DNA of 57,025 bases, taken from the NCBI RefSeq assembly GCF_900107105.1, contig NZ_FNOT01000021.1, positions 1 through 57,025 on the forward strand, given 5' to 3'. The position numbers and the translations under genes were made by a program. This document shows, piece after piece, positions 47,055 through 55,489 of this stretch. The notes beneath the pieces are model-generated. The model saw nothing but the letters and a program-made list of their open reading frames with translations. It was not told the DNA's origin and searched no databases. Every line of letters starts with the position of its first letter. Positions within the stretch are counted from its first letter, which is position 1. The stretch is from Geodermatophilus africanus. Lineage in GTDB: Bacteria > Actinomycetota > Actinomycetes > Mycobacteriales > Geodermatophilaceae.

Positions 47055-48201
47055 CTGCCATGGCCGGGTGCAGGACGACCTTCGTCCAGCCGTCGTCCCG
47101 CTTGTCGAAGTGCTCGTAGGCCTCCGGCGCGCGGTCGAGGGGCAGCTCGTGGCTCACGATGAACGACGGCTCGGCCTTGCGTGCGGCGATGAGGTCGCGC
47201 AGTTGCCGGTTGTACCGCTTGACCGGCGCCTGGCCGCTGCCCATCTTCTGACCCTTGAACCAGAACATGCCGTAGTCGAAGGCGACCTGGCCCTGCTTGG
47301 CCAGCTCGTCCTGCGCGCCGGGGTCCTGCGGGACGTACACCCCGACGACGCCGATCTTGCCGGTGAACCGCACCGAGGCGACCAGTCTGTTGAGCGTCAG
47401 GTTCGGTTGCTCCTGCCCGTCGGGCTCGTGCGCCTGGTAGCCGACGCACTCGCACCCGTTGTCGGCGCCGAGGCCCATGGTCTGGTCGAGCACCGCCTGC
47501 ACGGGGTCGACCTGCGAGTCGTCGATGGCGATCGCCCCGATCGACTCGGCTAACCGCAGCCGGTCGGGCTGCCGGTCGACGACCATCACCTTGCTGGCCC
47601 CTCGGATGGTTGCCGAGAGGGCGGCCATCAGCCCGACCGGGCCGGCGCCGAAGATGACCGTCTGGTCGCCGGGCTGCACGCCGGCCATCTCGGTGGCGTG
47701 GTAGCCGGTCGGGAAGATGTCGGCGAGCATCACGTAGTCGGTCTGGCGCTGCTCGGCGTCCTCGCCCAGCCGCAGGCAGTTGAAGTCACCCCAGGGCACG
47801 CGCAGCAGCTCGGCCTGCCCCCCGCCGTACGGGCCCATGTCGGCGAAGCCGTACGCGGCGCCGGCCATCTTCGGCTCCGGCTGGGCGGTCAGGCAGTAGT
47901 TCGTGAGCTGGCGCTCGCAGTTCTTGCAGTGTCCGCAGGCGATGTTGAACGGCAGGACGACGTAGTCCCCCACCTGCACCTTGTCGACGCCGTCGCCGAC
48001 CTCGACCACCTGGCCCAGGTTCTCGTGCCCGAACCAGCGGCCGGGCTCGAAGTCCGTCCGGCCCTCGTACATGTGCAGGTCCGAGCCGCAGATGTTCGCC
48101 GACGTGATCCGTACCAGGACGTCGGTCGGCCGCTCGATCCGCGCGTCCGGTACGTCCTTGACGCTGACCTGCCGCGGCCCCTCGTAGACCACTGCCCTCA
48201 C
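47047..48201 (-). CDS. Zinc-dependent dehydrogenase 3, glutathione-independent formaldehyde-dehydrogenase-like
   Basis: This 384-residue enzyme has zinc ligand motifs ANICGSDLHMYEGRT, RWFGHENLGQV and the structural zinc loop FNIACGHCKNCERQLTNYC, and the Rossmann loop FGAGPVGLMAALSA. The insertion GADNGCECVGYQAHEPDG and the long C-terminal loop with GMFWFKGQKMGSGQAPVKRY match glutathione-independent formaldehyde dehydrogenase (FdhA). GTG start at 48201 has GGAGG. It heads a six-gene operon and is preceded by two stress dyads, 86 and 131 bases upstream. It is intact. Confidence 0.88.
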   Translation of the reverse strand: MRAVVYEGPRQVSVKDVPDARIERPTDVLVRITSANICGSDLHMYEGRTDFEPGRWFGHENLGQVVEVGDGVDKVQVGDYVVLPFNIACGHCKNCERQLTNYCLTAQPEPKMAGAAYGFADMGPYGGGQAELLRVPWGDFNCLRLGEDAEQRQTDYVMLADIFPTGYHATEMAGVQPGDQTVIFGAGPVGLMAALSATIRGASKVMVVDRQPDRLRLAESIGAIAIDDSQVDPVQAVLDQTMGLGADNGCECVGYQAHEPDGQEQPNLTLNRLVASVRFTGKIGVVGVYVPQDPGAQDELAKQGQVAFDYGMFWFKGQKMGSGQAPVKRYNRQLRDLIAARKAEPSFIVSHELPLDRAPEAYEHFDKRDDGWTKVVLHPAMAGA

Positions 48202-48286
48202 GCTGCCTCCCTCGTCGCCGATGTGCCCCACCGCTCCGGGCTCGGGTCGGGGCCTTGATTGCACCTGGTGGAGCGTGGGCCCGGGT

Positions 48287-48304
48287 ATCGGCAGACATGC
48301 CGAT
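48287..48304 (-). promoter_or_regulatory. Stress dyad operator, site 4
   Basis: ATCGG-CAGACATG-CCGAT, with matching outer bases (TATCGGCA/TGCCGATA), is the most symmetric of the sites. It is 86-103 bases before the dehydrogenase 3 start. Confidence 0.7.
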
Positions 48305-48331
48305 ACCGACCCGGCCGAGCCGGCCGCCGTA

Positions 48332-48349
48332 ATGGGTCGAGCTGCCGAT
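48332..48349 (+). promoter_or_regulatory. Stress dyad operator, site 5
   Basis: ATGGGTCGAGCTGCCGAT matches site 3 except C to G at position 3. It lies between dehydrogenase 3 (minus) and the ANTAR gene (plus, 103 bases downstream), and could serve either. Confidence 0.7.
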
Positions 48350-48451
48350 GGTGCTGGGCCCCGCAACGCGTCACAGTGCTAAGCGCAGGGCTCACGGACC
48401 CCGGTTCAGACCCGGTGCCGGCGGCCGCGGCAGAACAGTCGAGGACGGACC

Positions 48452-48820
48452 ATGCCGATCGAGGGACCCGATCGAGTTGCGACGGAAGCGGAGCGAGCGG
48501 GGCACGGTGCCACGACTCCCTCCGGAGGAACGCCGCGGAGGAGCCGCCTTCGATCCCGCGACGGCCGGGTGGAGTGGTGCGCCTTCTCCGCCGCCCTGGC
48601 GGATCTGCGTGTCCGGGTCCTGACCGCGGAGATCAAGGCGGCCAACCTGGAGGTCGCGCTCGCGACCAACCGGCGGATCGGCATCGCCGTCGGCATCCTG
48701 ATGTGCCGGTTGGGGGTCACCGAGGACCGGGCTATGGCCGTCCTGAGCAAGCACAGCCAGGACCACAACGTGAAGGTGCGAACCATGGCCGAGGAGGTCA
48801 TCTACACCGGGAGCCTCTGA
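48452..48820 (+). CDS. ANTAR-domain RNA-binding regulator
   Basis: This 122-residue protein has a basic, poorly ordered N-terminus (1-45), a short coiled segment (ALADLRVRVLTAEIKAANLE), and an ANTAR domain (about 66-122) with LATNRRIGIAVGILMCRLG and ALSKHSQ-like VLSKHSQDHNVKVRTMAEEV. ANTAR domains bind paired stem-loops in nascent RNA and prevent termination. There is no receiver or GAF domain, so control must come from elsewhere. A clear terminator hairpin follows. It may regulate genes in this window, but no paired-hairpin target was identified. Confidence 0.8.
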   Translation: MPIEGPDRVATEAERAGHGATTPSGGTPRRSRLRSRDGRVEWCAFSAALADLRVRVLTAEIKAANLEVALATNRRIGIAVGILMCRLGVTEDRAMAVLSKHSQDHNVKVRTMAEEVIYTGSL

Positions 48821-48836
48821 CCGGCTCGCCCGCCCG

Positions 48837-48863
48837 GGGGCCATCGGTTCCGTCGATGGCCCC
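48837..48863 (+). terminator. Hairpin terminator after the ANTAR gene
   Basis: GGGGCCATCG pairs perfectly with CGATGGCCCC across a seven-base loop, 16 bases past the stop codon. Confidence 0.7.
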
Positions 48864-49094
48864 GTCGACGACGCGTTCCGTACCGCAGGGGCTGCCGTCC
48901 GATGCCGTCGGGGACAGGTCGGGGCTCTGCTCGCGTGCGTCGCTCGTCATGCCGGGGCGTACGGACGGCGATCCCGGGCAGTTCGACTGCCCTAGGTGCA
49001 GGCTCCCGGCGGATGCGCTGTGCGCCGCCTTCGTGCCGGGAGGCGCGGCGAGCCGGGCGGGTGGTCGAGGAGAGCGTCCGCCGGCGTCGCGGGA

Positions 49095-49112
49095 ATGGGT
49101 CGCTCTGCCGAT
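49095..49112 (+). promoter_or_regulatory. Stress dyad operator, site 6
   Basis: ATGGGTCGCTCTGCCGAT lies 89-106 bases before the glycosyltransferase start, in the same orientation as the gene. It matches site 5 except at the two variable central bases. The region 48864-49094 upstream holds nothing else I can support. Confidence 0.72.
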
Positions 49113-49200
49113 GGCCGGAACGGTCACCAACCGTTGCCATTAGGCCGCATCCGTTCCGCCGCGAGCCACGGCCCGCGCCGTTTCCCTAGGACGTGCCTCC

Positions 49201-50316
49201 ATGCACATCGGTCTCATCGCCCCTCCGGGGGTCCCCGTGCCCCCTCTCGCCTACGGCGGCACGGAGTCGGTCGTCGATCGGCTGGCCCGCGGGCTCGTCC
49301 GCGCCGGTCACGAGGTGCTGCTCGCCGCCGCGGCAAACAGCGCCTGCCCGGTGCCACGGGTGGGAGGCACCGACGAGGCCGCCGAGGCGGGACCCGTCTG
49401 CGTCGACACGGTCACCGAGCTGCGCCACGTCATCAGGAGTTACGCCGCCATGCGCGAGGTGGACGTCGTGCACGACCACACCCTTACGGGCCCGCTGTAC
49501 CGGCACCCTCCGGCCGGCCCGCCCGTGGTGACCACCGCCCACGGCCCCTTCGACGCGACGATGAGCCCGGTCTACCGCGCGATGCGCGGAGTCGCCGTCG
49601 TGGCCATCTCGTACCACCAGGCGGCCACCGCCGACGGGATCCCGGTGGCTGCCGTGATCCATCACGGCCTGGACGTGGAATCGGTCCCGGTAGGCCGCGG
49701 GAACGGCGGGTACGCCAGCTTCCTGGGGCGCATGTCCCCGGAGAAGGGACCTCGCGAAGCCGCGCTCGTCGCACGGGCCGCGGGCGTCCCACTGCGCATG
49801 GCCGCCAAGCTCCGGGAGCCGGCCGAGCGCGAGTACTTCGACGGGGAGGTCAAGCCGTTGCTGTGCTCGGACGTGGAGTTCCTCGGGGAACTGGGCTGCG
49901 CCGAGAAGCTGGAGCTCGTCGGGGGCTCGTGCGCCCTCGTGAACCCCATGCAGTGGGCGGAGCCGTTCGGTCTGGTGATGATCGAGGCACTCGCCACGGG
50001 CACCCCCGTCGTGGCCACACCGGTCGGTTCCGCACCGGAGATCGTGGACGACGGGGTGACCGGCTACCTGCGGAAGGGATGCGCCGCGCTCGCCGACGCA
50101 CTGACGGCCGCGGCGGACCTCGACCGGGCCGCCTGCCGGGCGGCGGCCAAATCGCGCTTCGCCACCGAACGCATGGTCCGCGAGCACGTGCAGCTGTACA
50201 CCGGTGTCATCGGCTCCGATCGGCCGCGGGCGCGTCCTCGGGCAGTCGATCACCCAGCGTCACGCCGGATAGGAGTCCTCCCGCGGGCGGGGCTCGCATC
50301 GCAGCTCGACGCCTGA
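49201..50316 (+). CDS. Glycosyltransferase family 4 (GT-B fold)
   Basis: This 371-residue GT-B enzyme transfers a sugar from a nucleotide donor. The N-terminal domain starts MHIGLIAPPGVPVPPLAYGG-TE (the glycine-rich acceptor loop). The C-terminal domain contains SFLGRMSPEKG and the donor-binding E-x7-E region in QWAEPFGLVMIEALATGTPV, with a conserved VVATPVGSAPEIV strand. The last 40 residues are Arg/Pro-rich and overlap the convergent debranching gene by 57 bases, so the true end may be degraded. A stress dyad lies 89 bases upstream. Donor and acceptor are unknown; with the debranching enzymes it may act in compatible-solute or glucan metabolism. Confidence 0.85.
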   Translation: MHIGLIAPPGVPVPPLAYGGTESVVDRLARGLVRAGHEVLLAAAANSACPVPRVGGTDEAAEAGPVCVDTVTELRHVIRSYAAMREVDVVHDHTLTGPLYRHPPAGPPVVTTAHGPFDATMSPVYRAMRGVAVVAISYHQAATADGIPVAAVIHHGLDVESVPVGRGNGGYASFLGRMSPEKGPREAALVARAAGVPLRMAAKLREPAEREYFDGEVKPLLCSDVEFLGELGCAEKLELVGGSCALVNPMQWAEPFGLVMIEALATGTPVVATPVGSAPEIVDDGVTGYLRKGCAALADALTAAADLDRAACRAAAKSRFATERMVREHVQLYTGVIGSDRPRARPRAVDHPASRRIGVLPRAGLASQLDA

Positions 50317-52416
50317 CGGCAGGCCCTCGACCAGCGTCTCCTCCCCGGTCACCTCCACACTGACTCGGCCGGCCCCGAGGGCCACCCCCTCGACACGGAG
50401 CGGAGCGAAGGCCGGGGGCAGCACGGGGTCGACCCACAGCCGCTCCTGAGGGAGCTCCGGATCGAACCGCAACAGCGTCCGGATGACCTGGACCGGGGCG
50501 GCCGAGGCCCACGCCTGCGGCGAGCACGAGGTCGGGTAGGACACCGGCTCCGGGAACTCCCGCCGGTCGAAGCCGCAGAAGAGTTCGGGCAGCCGGCCGC
50601 CGAAGTGCTGAGCCGCCTCGAGCAACGCCTCGGCGACCCGCTGGGCCTCCCGCACGAAGCCGTAGCGCATGAGCCCTGCGAGGACGAGGGCGTTGTCGTG
50701 CGGCCAGACCGACCCGTTGTGGTAGCTGACCGGGTCGTAGGCCCCCATGGCGCTACTGAGCGTGCGCACGCCCCAGCCGCTGAACATCGCCGGCGACAGG
50801 AGGTGCTCGGCGACGAGCGGGGCCTTGTCCTCGTCGACGATGCCGCTCCACAGGCAGTGCCCCATGTTCGAGGCGCAGGCGTCGACCGGACGCTCGTCCC
50901 GGTCCAGCGCGAGGGCGAACCAGCCGCGCTCAGGGAGCCAGAACCGCTCGTTGAACGCCTCCCTGAGCGCCGCGGCGCGGTCGTCCCACCCCCGCGCCAC
51001 GTCCTCCTCGCCCATCAGTCGAGCGAGCTCGGCGCGCGTGCGGTAGGCGTCGTAGACGTACCCCTGGACCTCGCAGAGCGCGATCGGCGCCTCGGCCGGC
51101 CGGCCGTCGGCGGAGGTGATCCCGTCCCACGAGTCCTTCCACCCCTGGTTCGCCAGCCCCCGGTCGGTGGCCCGCTGGTACTCCACGAACCCGTCACCGT
51201 CCCGGTCGCCGTGCCTGCGGATCCACTCCAGCGCCAGGTCGGCGTGCGGCAGCAGCTCAGCGACCTGCTGCGGGTCGGCACCCCACCGGGCCAGCTCCCC
51301 GAGGAGCACGACGAACAGCGGCGTGGCGTCGACCGTCCCGTAGTAGGTGCTGCCACCGCCCAGGGACAGGCCCGACTCCACGCCGAGCCGGACCTCGTGC
51401 AGGATCCGTCCCGGTTCCTCCTCCGTCAGCGGGTCGGTGTTGCGGCCCTGGTGCCGCGCAAGGGTCCGCAAGGTCCCCAACGCCAGACTGCGGTCGACGG
51501 GCAGCGCCATGTAGGCGGTGAGCAGCGAGTCACGGCCGAACAGGGCCATGAACCACGGCGCTCCGGCGGCGACCGCGGCGAGGGAGGGGTCCACGGGGTC
51601 GAAGATGCGCAGAGCACCCAGGTCCTGCTGGCTGCGCCGCAGGACCCGCTGCAGACCTTCGTGCCCCGTCGTCGCGATCGGCGTGGTCGCCTGCCACCGC
51701 TGCAGACGCCGGGCCGGCAGCGACTCCCGCACGGGACGATCCAGCGGGAACGAGGGCTCGACCTCCTCGCCGTCCACCACCGGCTGCACCAGCAGCGAGG
51801 CCGTCCACTGGCCCCGGGCGGGGACGACGACCTCATACCGGATGCTGCCGGCGCTCTGGGCGACGCTCGAAACGGTGTCGAAGGACGCGCCGGGGGCCAG
51901 GACGACGGCACCCCGGTGGTTGTCGCGCCAGCGCTGATCCAGCACCAGCCGCTCGCCCTGCCCGTGGACGCGCCGCTCGCCGCGTGCCTGGACCCGGCCC
52001 TCCTTCACCTCGAAGAGGTCCGCGAAGTCGGCCTCGACGGCCACCGTGACCGTGCAGGCCGCCGGCTCCCCCGCCGAGTTGCGGATGACGACGTCCTCCC
52101 GCAGGCCGTTGCCCACCCGCCGGTCACGCTGCACCAGCAGGTTGGTGTCGGTCCGGCCAGCACGACGAGGCAACCGACCGAGGAAGGTCCCGCGGTAGGG
52201 TTCCGGCGTCATGGCCGCGAGAGGCTGGGGAGTCTCGCCGTCGACCCGCAGATCCCACCGCGACAGGATGCGGGTGTCGCGGAAGAACACTCCGTGCGGC
52301 CCGGCACCGTTGAGGTCCCCGCCCGGCGTGCAGATGCAGAACGACGACCCCTCGACCAGGGTCACCGCACCGCCGCCGGTGCTGGTCGGCTCAGCCTCCG
52401 GTGTCCAGGCACCCAT
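50260..52416 (-). CDS. Amylo-alpha-1,6-glucosidase/glycogen-debranching-type enzyme 2
   Basis: This 718-residue paralogue of the enzyme at 37990-40101 has an N-terminal beta-sandwich (GSSFCICTPGGDLNGAGPHG) and an (alpha/alpha)6 barrel with APWFMALFGRDSLLTAYMAL, TYYGTVDATPLFVVLLGELA, GLANQGWKDSWDGITSADG and YHNGSVWPHDNALVLAGL. The shared GRDS, WKDSWDG and NG-VWP-DN stations carry the catalytic acids of this clan. It is divergent from the SRPBCC/dehydrogenase 4 operon with one dyad operator between them. The substrate, a branched glucan or short glucoside, is not settled by sequence. Confidence 0.85.
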   Translation of the reverse strand: MGAWTPEAEPTSTGGGAVTLVEGSSFCICTPGGDLNGAGPHGVFFRDTRILSRWDLRVDGETPQPLAAMTPEPYRGTFLGRLPRRAGRTDTNLLVQRDRRVGNGLREDVVIRNSAGEPAACTVTVAVEADFADLFEVKEGRVQARGERRVHGQGERLVLDQRWRDNHRGAVVLAPGASFDTVSSVAQSAGSIRYEVVVPARGQWTASLLVQPVVDGEEVEPSFPLDRPVRESLPARRLQRWQATTPIATTGHEGLQRVLRRSQQDLGALRIFDPVDPSLAAVAAGAPWFMALFGRDSLLTAYMALPVDRSLALGTLRTLARHQGRNTDPLTEEEPGRILHEVRLGVESGLSLGGGSTYYGTVDATPLFVVLLGELARWGADPQQVAELLPHADLALEWIRRHGDRDGDGFVEYQRATDRGLANQGWKDSWDGITSADGRPAEAPIALCEVQGYVYDAYRTRAELARLMGEEDVARGWDDRAAALREAFNERFWLPERGWFALALDRDERPVDACASNMGHCLWSGIVDEDKAPLVAEHLLSPAMFSGWGVRTLSSAMGAYDPVSYHNGSVWPHDNALVLAGLMRYGFVREAQRVAEALLEAAQHFGGRLPELFCGFDRREFPEPVSYPTSCSPQAWASAAPVQVIRTLLRFDPELPQERLWVDPVLPPAFAPLRVEGVALGAGRVSVEVTGEETLVEGLPSGVELRCEPRPREDSYPA

Positions 52417-52531
52417 GTCCGTCGTCCTCTGGTCGTCGCTGCGGCCTCCGGGTCGCTGCCCCGCCGGTGCGCGGAAGCCGCCACCGGGCGTGCGGCCGCT
52501 CCACGCTGCTGGTCGTGCGGGGCGCGGCGCA

Positions 52532-52549
52532 ATCGGTCGTCCTGCCGAT
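52532..52549 (+). promoter_or_regulatory. Stress dyad operator, site 7
   Basis: ATCGGTCGTCCTGCCGAT lies between divergent genes, 116 bases before debranching enzyme 2 and 66 bases before the SRPBCC start. One site may control both directions. Confidence 0.75.
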
Positions 52550-52614
52550 GGAGGTCACCCCGCCGCCGGGCTTGGCTGGACGCGCCGGCCCACCTTCCCT
52601 TCAGGTGCACGCCC

Positions 52615-53171
52615 ATGGAGCTGACTGCGACGACGACTGTCAACAAGCCCCCGCAAGAGGTGTACGGCTTCTGGCACCGGCTGGAGAACCTGGCCACGTT
52701 CATGGCGCACCTGGACGACGTGCGGTGACCGGCCCCAGCTCCAGCCACTGGGCGGCCAGCGCACCGTTCGACACCGTCGTCGAGTGGGACGCCGTGACGA
52801 CCGGCGACGTCGCCGCGGAGCGCATCGCCTGGGCGTCCGTCGAGGGCGCCGACGTCGACACCTCCGGCGAGGTGCTGTCCGTGCCCGCACCGGGTGGGCG
52901 GGGCACCGAAGTGCGGGTCACGCTGCGCTATGACATGCCCGCCGGTGCGCTGGGCAGGGCCGCTGCGAAGTACTTCGGCGACGACCCCTCCCAGGCGCTC
53001 GACGACGACCTGCGGCGCTTCAAGCAGGTGATGGAGACCGGTGAGGTCGTGCGTTCCGAACGCGCCCCATGGGGCAAGCGAGCCCGCCAGCAGTTCCCGC
53101 AGCGCCCGGCCCGGCCGCTGAGCGACGAGGAGCTGCAGGAGCTCGAGGCCCGCGAGGAAGTCCTGGCGTGA
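52615..53171 (+). pseudogene. SRPBCC-family protein, one-base frameshift
   Basis: The protein would have about 185 residues. MELTATTTVNKPPQEVYGFW, with its opening SRPBCC strand, is followed at 52726 by TGA. One missing G in a G run (GTGCGG-TGACC) restores DVR-VTGPSSSHWAASAP, AWASVEGADVDTSGEVLSV and TEVRVTLRYDMPAGALGRAA, the typical START/cyclase-like ligand-binding fold. The C-terminus is a charged helix. Its stop overlaps dehydrogenase 4 (GTGA), so they form an operon. Such SRPBCC proteins regularly accompany zinc dehydrogenases in actinobacteria. Confidence 0.75.
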
Positions 53172-54343
53172 AGGCCAACTGCTGGGTCGGCCCGAACGAG
53201 GTCGAGGTGCAGGACGTCCCCGACCCGACGATCCTCAACAGTCGCGACGCCGTCGTGAAGATCACGTCGACGGCGATCTGCGGCTCCGACCTGCACCTGC
53301 TCGACGGCTACGTGCCCATGATGGAGAAGGGCGACGTGCTGGGTCACGAGTTCATGGGCGAGGTCGTCGAGGTCGGCCCCGGCGTCGACGGGTTGCGGCT
53401 GCGGGTCGGCGACCGCGTCGTCGTCCCCTTCCCGATCGCCTGCGGCGCCTGCCTCGCCTGCCGGGCGGAGCTGTACTCCTGTTGCGAGAACACCAACCCC
53501 AACGCCGGCGTCGCCGAGAAGTTGTTCGGGCACCCCGTCGCCGGGATCTTCGGCTACTCGCACCTCACCGGCGGCTTCGCCGGCGGACAGGCCGAGTACG
53601 CCCGGGTGCCGTTCGCCAACGTCGGCCCGATCCGCATCGAGAGCGACCTCTCCGACGAGCACGTGCTCTTCCTCTCCGACATCCTCCCCACCGGCTACAT
53701 GGGCGCGGAGATGTGCGACATCCAGGAAGGCGACGTCGTCGCTGTGTGGGGCGCCGGCCCCGTGGGCCAGTTCGCGATGGACAGCGCCCGCGTGCTCGGC
53801 GCGGCAACGGTGATCGCCATCGACGACGTCCCCTACCGCCTCGAGATGGCCGCCTCCCAGGGCTACCGGACGATCGACTACTCCGACACAGATGTCCGCT
53901 CCGCCCTGCTGGAGCTGACCGGTGGGCGCGGACCGGACAAGTGCATCGACGCCGTCGGCATGGAGGCCACGCACGGTGCCGCCCACGTGCACCTCTATGA
54001 CCGGCTCAAGCAGGCGGTCCGCTCGGAGTCCGACCGGCCGCACGCCCTGCGCCAGGCGATCCTGTCCTGCCGCAGCGGCGGGATCGTCTCGGTCATCGGG
54101 ACCTAAGGCGGGCTGGTCGACAAGTTCCCGGCCGGCGCCTGGATGAACCGGTCACTCACCCTGCGCACCGGGCAGTGCCACGTGCAGCGGTACATGCGAC
54201 CACTGCTGGACCGGATCGAGCGGGGCGAGCTCGATCCGACCCGGGTCATCACCCACCGACTCCCCCTGGCCGAGGCCCCGCACGGCTACGACATCTTCAC
54301 GAACAAGGCGGACGGCTGCGAGAAGGTGGTTCTCAAGCCCTGA
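53168..54343 (+). pseudogene. Zinc-dependent alcohol dehydrogenase 4 with internal TAA
   Basis: This 391-codon medium-chain dehydrogenase gene is intact in frame except for TAA at 54104-54106 (codon 313). Zinc motifs are [27 protein letters not shown] and [19 protein letters not shown]; the Rossmann loop is [14 protein letters not shown]. The text continues straight after the stop with GGLVDKFPAGAWMNRSLTLR to the natural end DGCEKVVLKP. Paralogue 2 has VFAGLVDEFPLGAVMNKALTL at this place, so the codon was probably TAC or similar, one substitution from TAA. Without readthrough the truncated enzyme lacks about 78 residues. GTG start overlaps the SRPBCC stop. Confidence 0.85.
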
Positions 54344-55282
54344 CCGCTCGCGCCTGCGGGGGGACGACGAGGAGCCGAGACGAGGACCTCCGGGTCGTCG
54401 ACCGCCGCGACGAGGAAGTCGACGAGGCGGCGGACGGCGGGGCGGGCCGGGCGGCGCCAGACGACCTCCAGGTCCAGGAACAAGGAGGGATCGAGCGGCA
54501 GGACGACGATCCCGCCGACGCCCATGCGCTCGGCGACCCCGAGGATCCCCGGGGCCACGCCGGACCCCCTCGCGACCGCCCGCACCATCGCCTCGGGGCT
54601 GTTGATGAGGTCCGGTTCGACGACGACCTGCCCCAGCTGCGCGCCCCTCGGCAGCAGGTGGTCCACGGCGCGCTGCCAGATGCCGGAGAATGGGGGACGC
54701 GGGAACATCACCACGGGTTCGTGGCCGAGCGCCGTCACCGGGATCTCCGCCCGGTCGGCGAGCGGGTGCTCCTCCGGCAGGACGACGCCGAAGGGCACCG
54801 AACCGAGGACGACACCGTCGAGGTCCCGGTGCGCCTGCGGCCGACTCCAGACGACCGCTGCATCGGCCCGCGCCTGCCGGACCGCCTCGACGGCGTCGTC
54901 CCCGGGGCTGGACGTGACGAAGACCTCGGCGCCCGGGATGGTGAGGCCCACCGTTCGCAGCGGGCCGTCGAGGACCCGGTCGGCCATCGTCTAGACCCGC
55001 AGGTCACTTGCTCCCGGCTCGAGGGTCCTGCGGATCGCACGTCCGCGCGAGCCCGGTCGACCTCGGCCAGGATCACCCGAGCCCGCTCCGCCAGGACGCG
55101 CCCCGCAGGCGTAAGCTCGGCTCCGCGTGGAGTGCGATCGAAGAGCATGACGCGCAGGTCCCGTTCCAGCGCACGGATCTGCTGGGAGAGCGACGGAGCG
55201 GCGACGTGCAAGTGCGTGCGGCCGAAGAGAAGCGCCGCTCCTCGGCCACGGTGAGGAAACACCTGAGCTGGCGCAGGTCCAC
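54286..55282 (-). pseudogene. LysR-family transcription regulator, multiply disrupted
   Basis: VDLRQLRCFLTVAEERRF (winged helix start, GTG 55282) breaks near 55225 and continues in another frame as THLHVAAPSLSQQIRALERD and LFDRTPRGAELTPAGRVLAE. Near 55010 the frame changes again, and a TAG stands at about 54991-54993 before MADRVLDGPLRTVGLTIPG and the rest of the substrate-binding domain (HPLADRAEIPV, ARGSGVAPGILGVAERM). At least three lesions make a true pseudogene likelier than here-and-there errors. The 3' end overlaps dehydrogenase 4 by 58 bases. Confidence 0.8.
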
Positions 55283-55354
55283 AGGACAGGCTATCGCCGG
55301 GCGAGGGACCGGGCGGTCGGCGTGTTAGGCCAGGCCTCACAGGCCTGCGGTTCT

Positions 55355-55385
55355 ACGTCACGGTGCACACGGTGAACCGTGACGT
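55355..55385. promoter_or_regulatory. Perfect 10-bp inverted repeat between lysR remnant and luxR
   Basis: ACGTCACGGT and ACCGTGACGT are separated by 11 bases (GCACACGGTGA), which itself repeats the CACGGT/GGTGA theme. It lies 73 bases upstream of the broken lysR start and 105 bases upstream of the LuxR gene. It is a good candidate operator for one of these regulators, and LysR-type sites are often such interrupted dyads. Confidence 0.6.
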
Positions 55386-55489
55386 TCCGCGGTATGAGTA
55401 CCTGAACCGTGTCCTCCCCCGGCCGGTCGAGCAGCCGGTTCGGTCGTGGCTGGAATCGGCCCGCTACCGCTGAGTCCCAGGGGGTGGAC

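Noticed and set aside
48949..49143. A 64-residue frame with a CPRC motif that looks like a small zinc ribbon
   Set aside because: It lacks a ribosome site and a second Cys pair, and its end contains the dyad operator at 49095-49112, so it is more likely non-coding.
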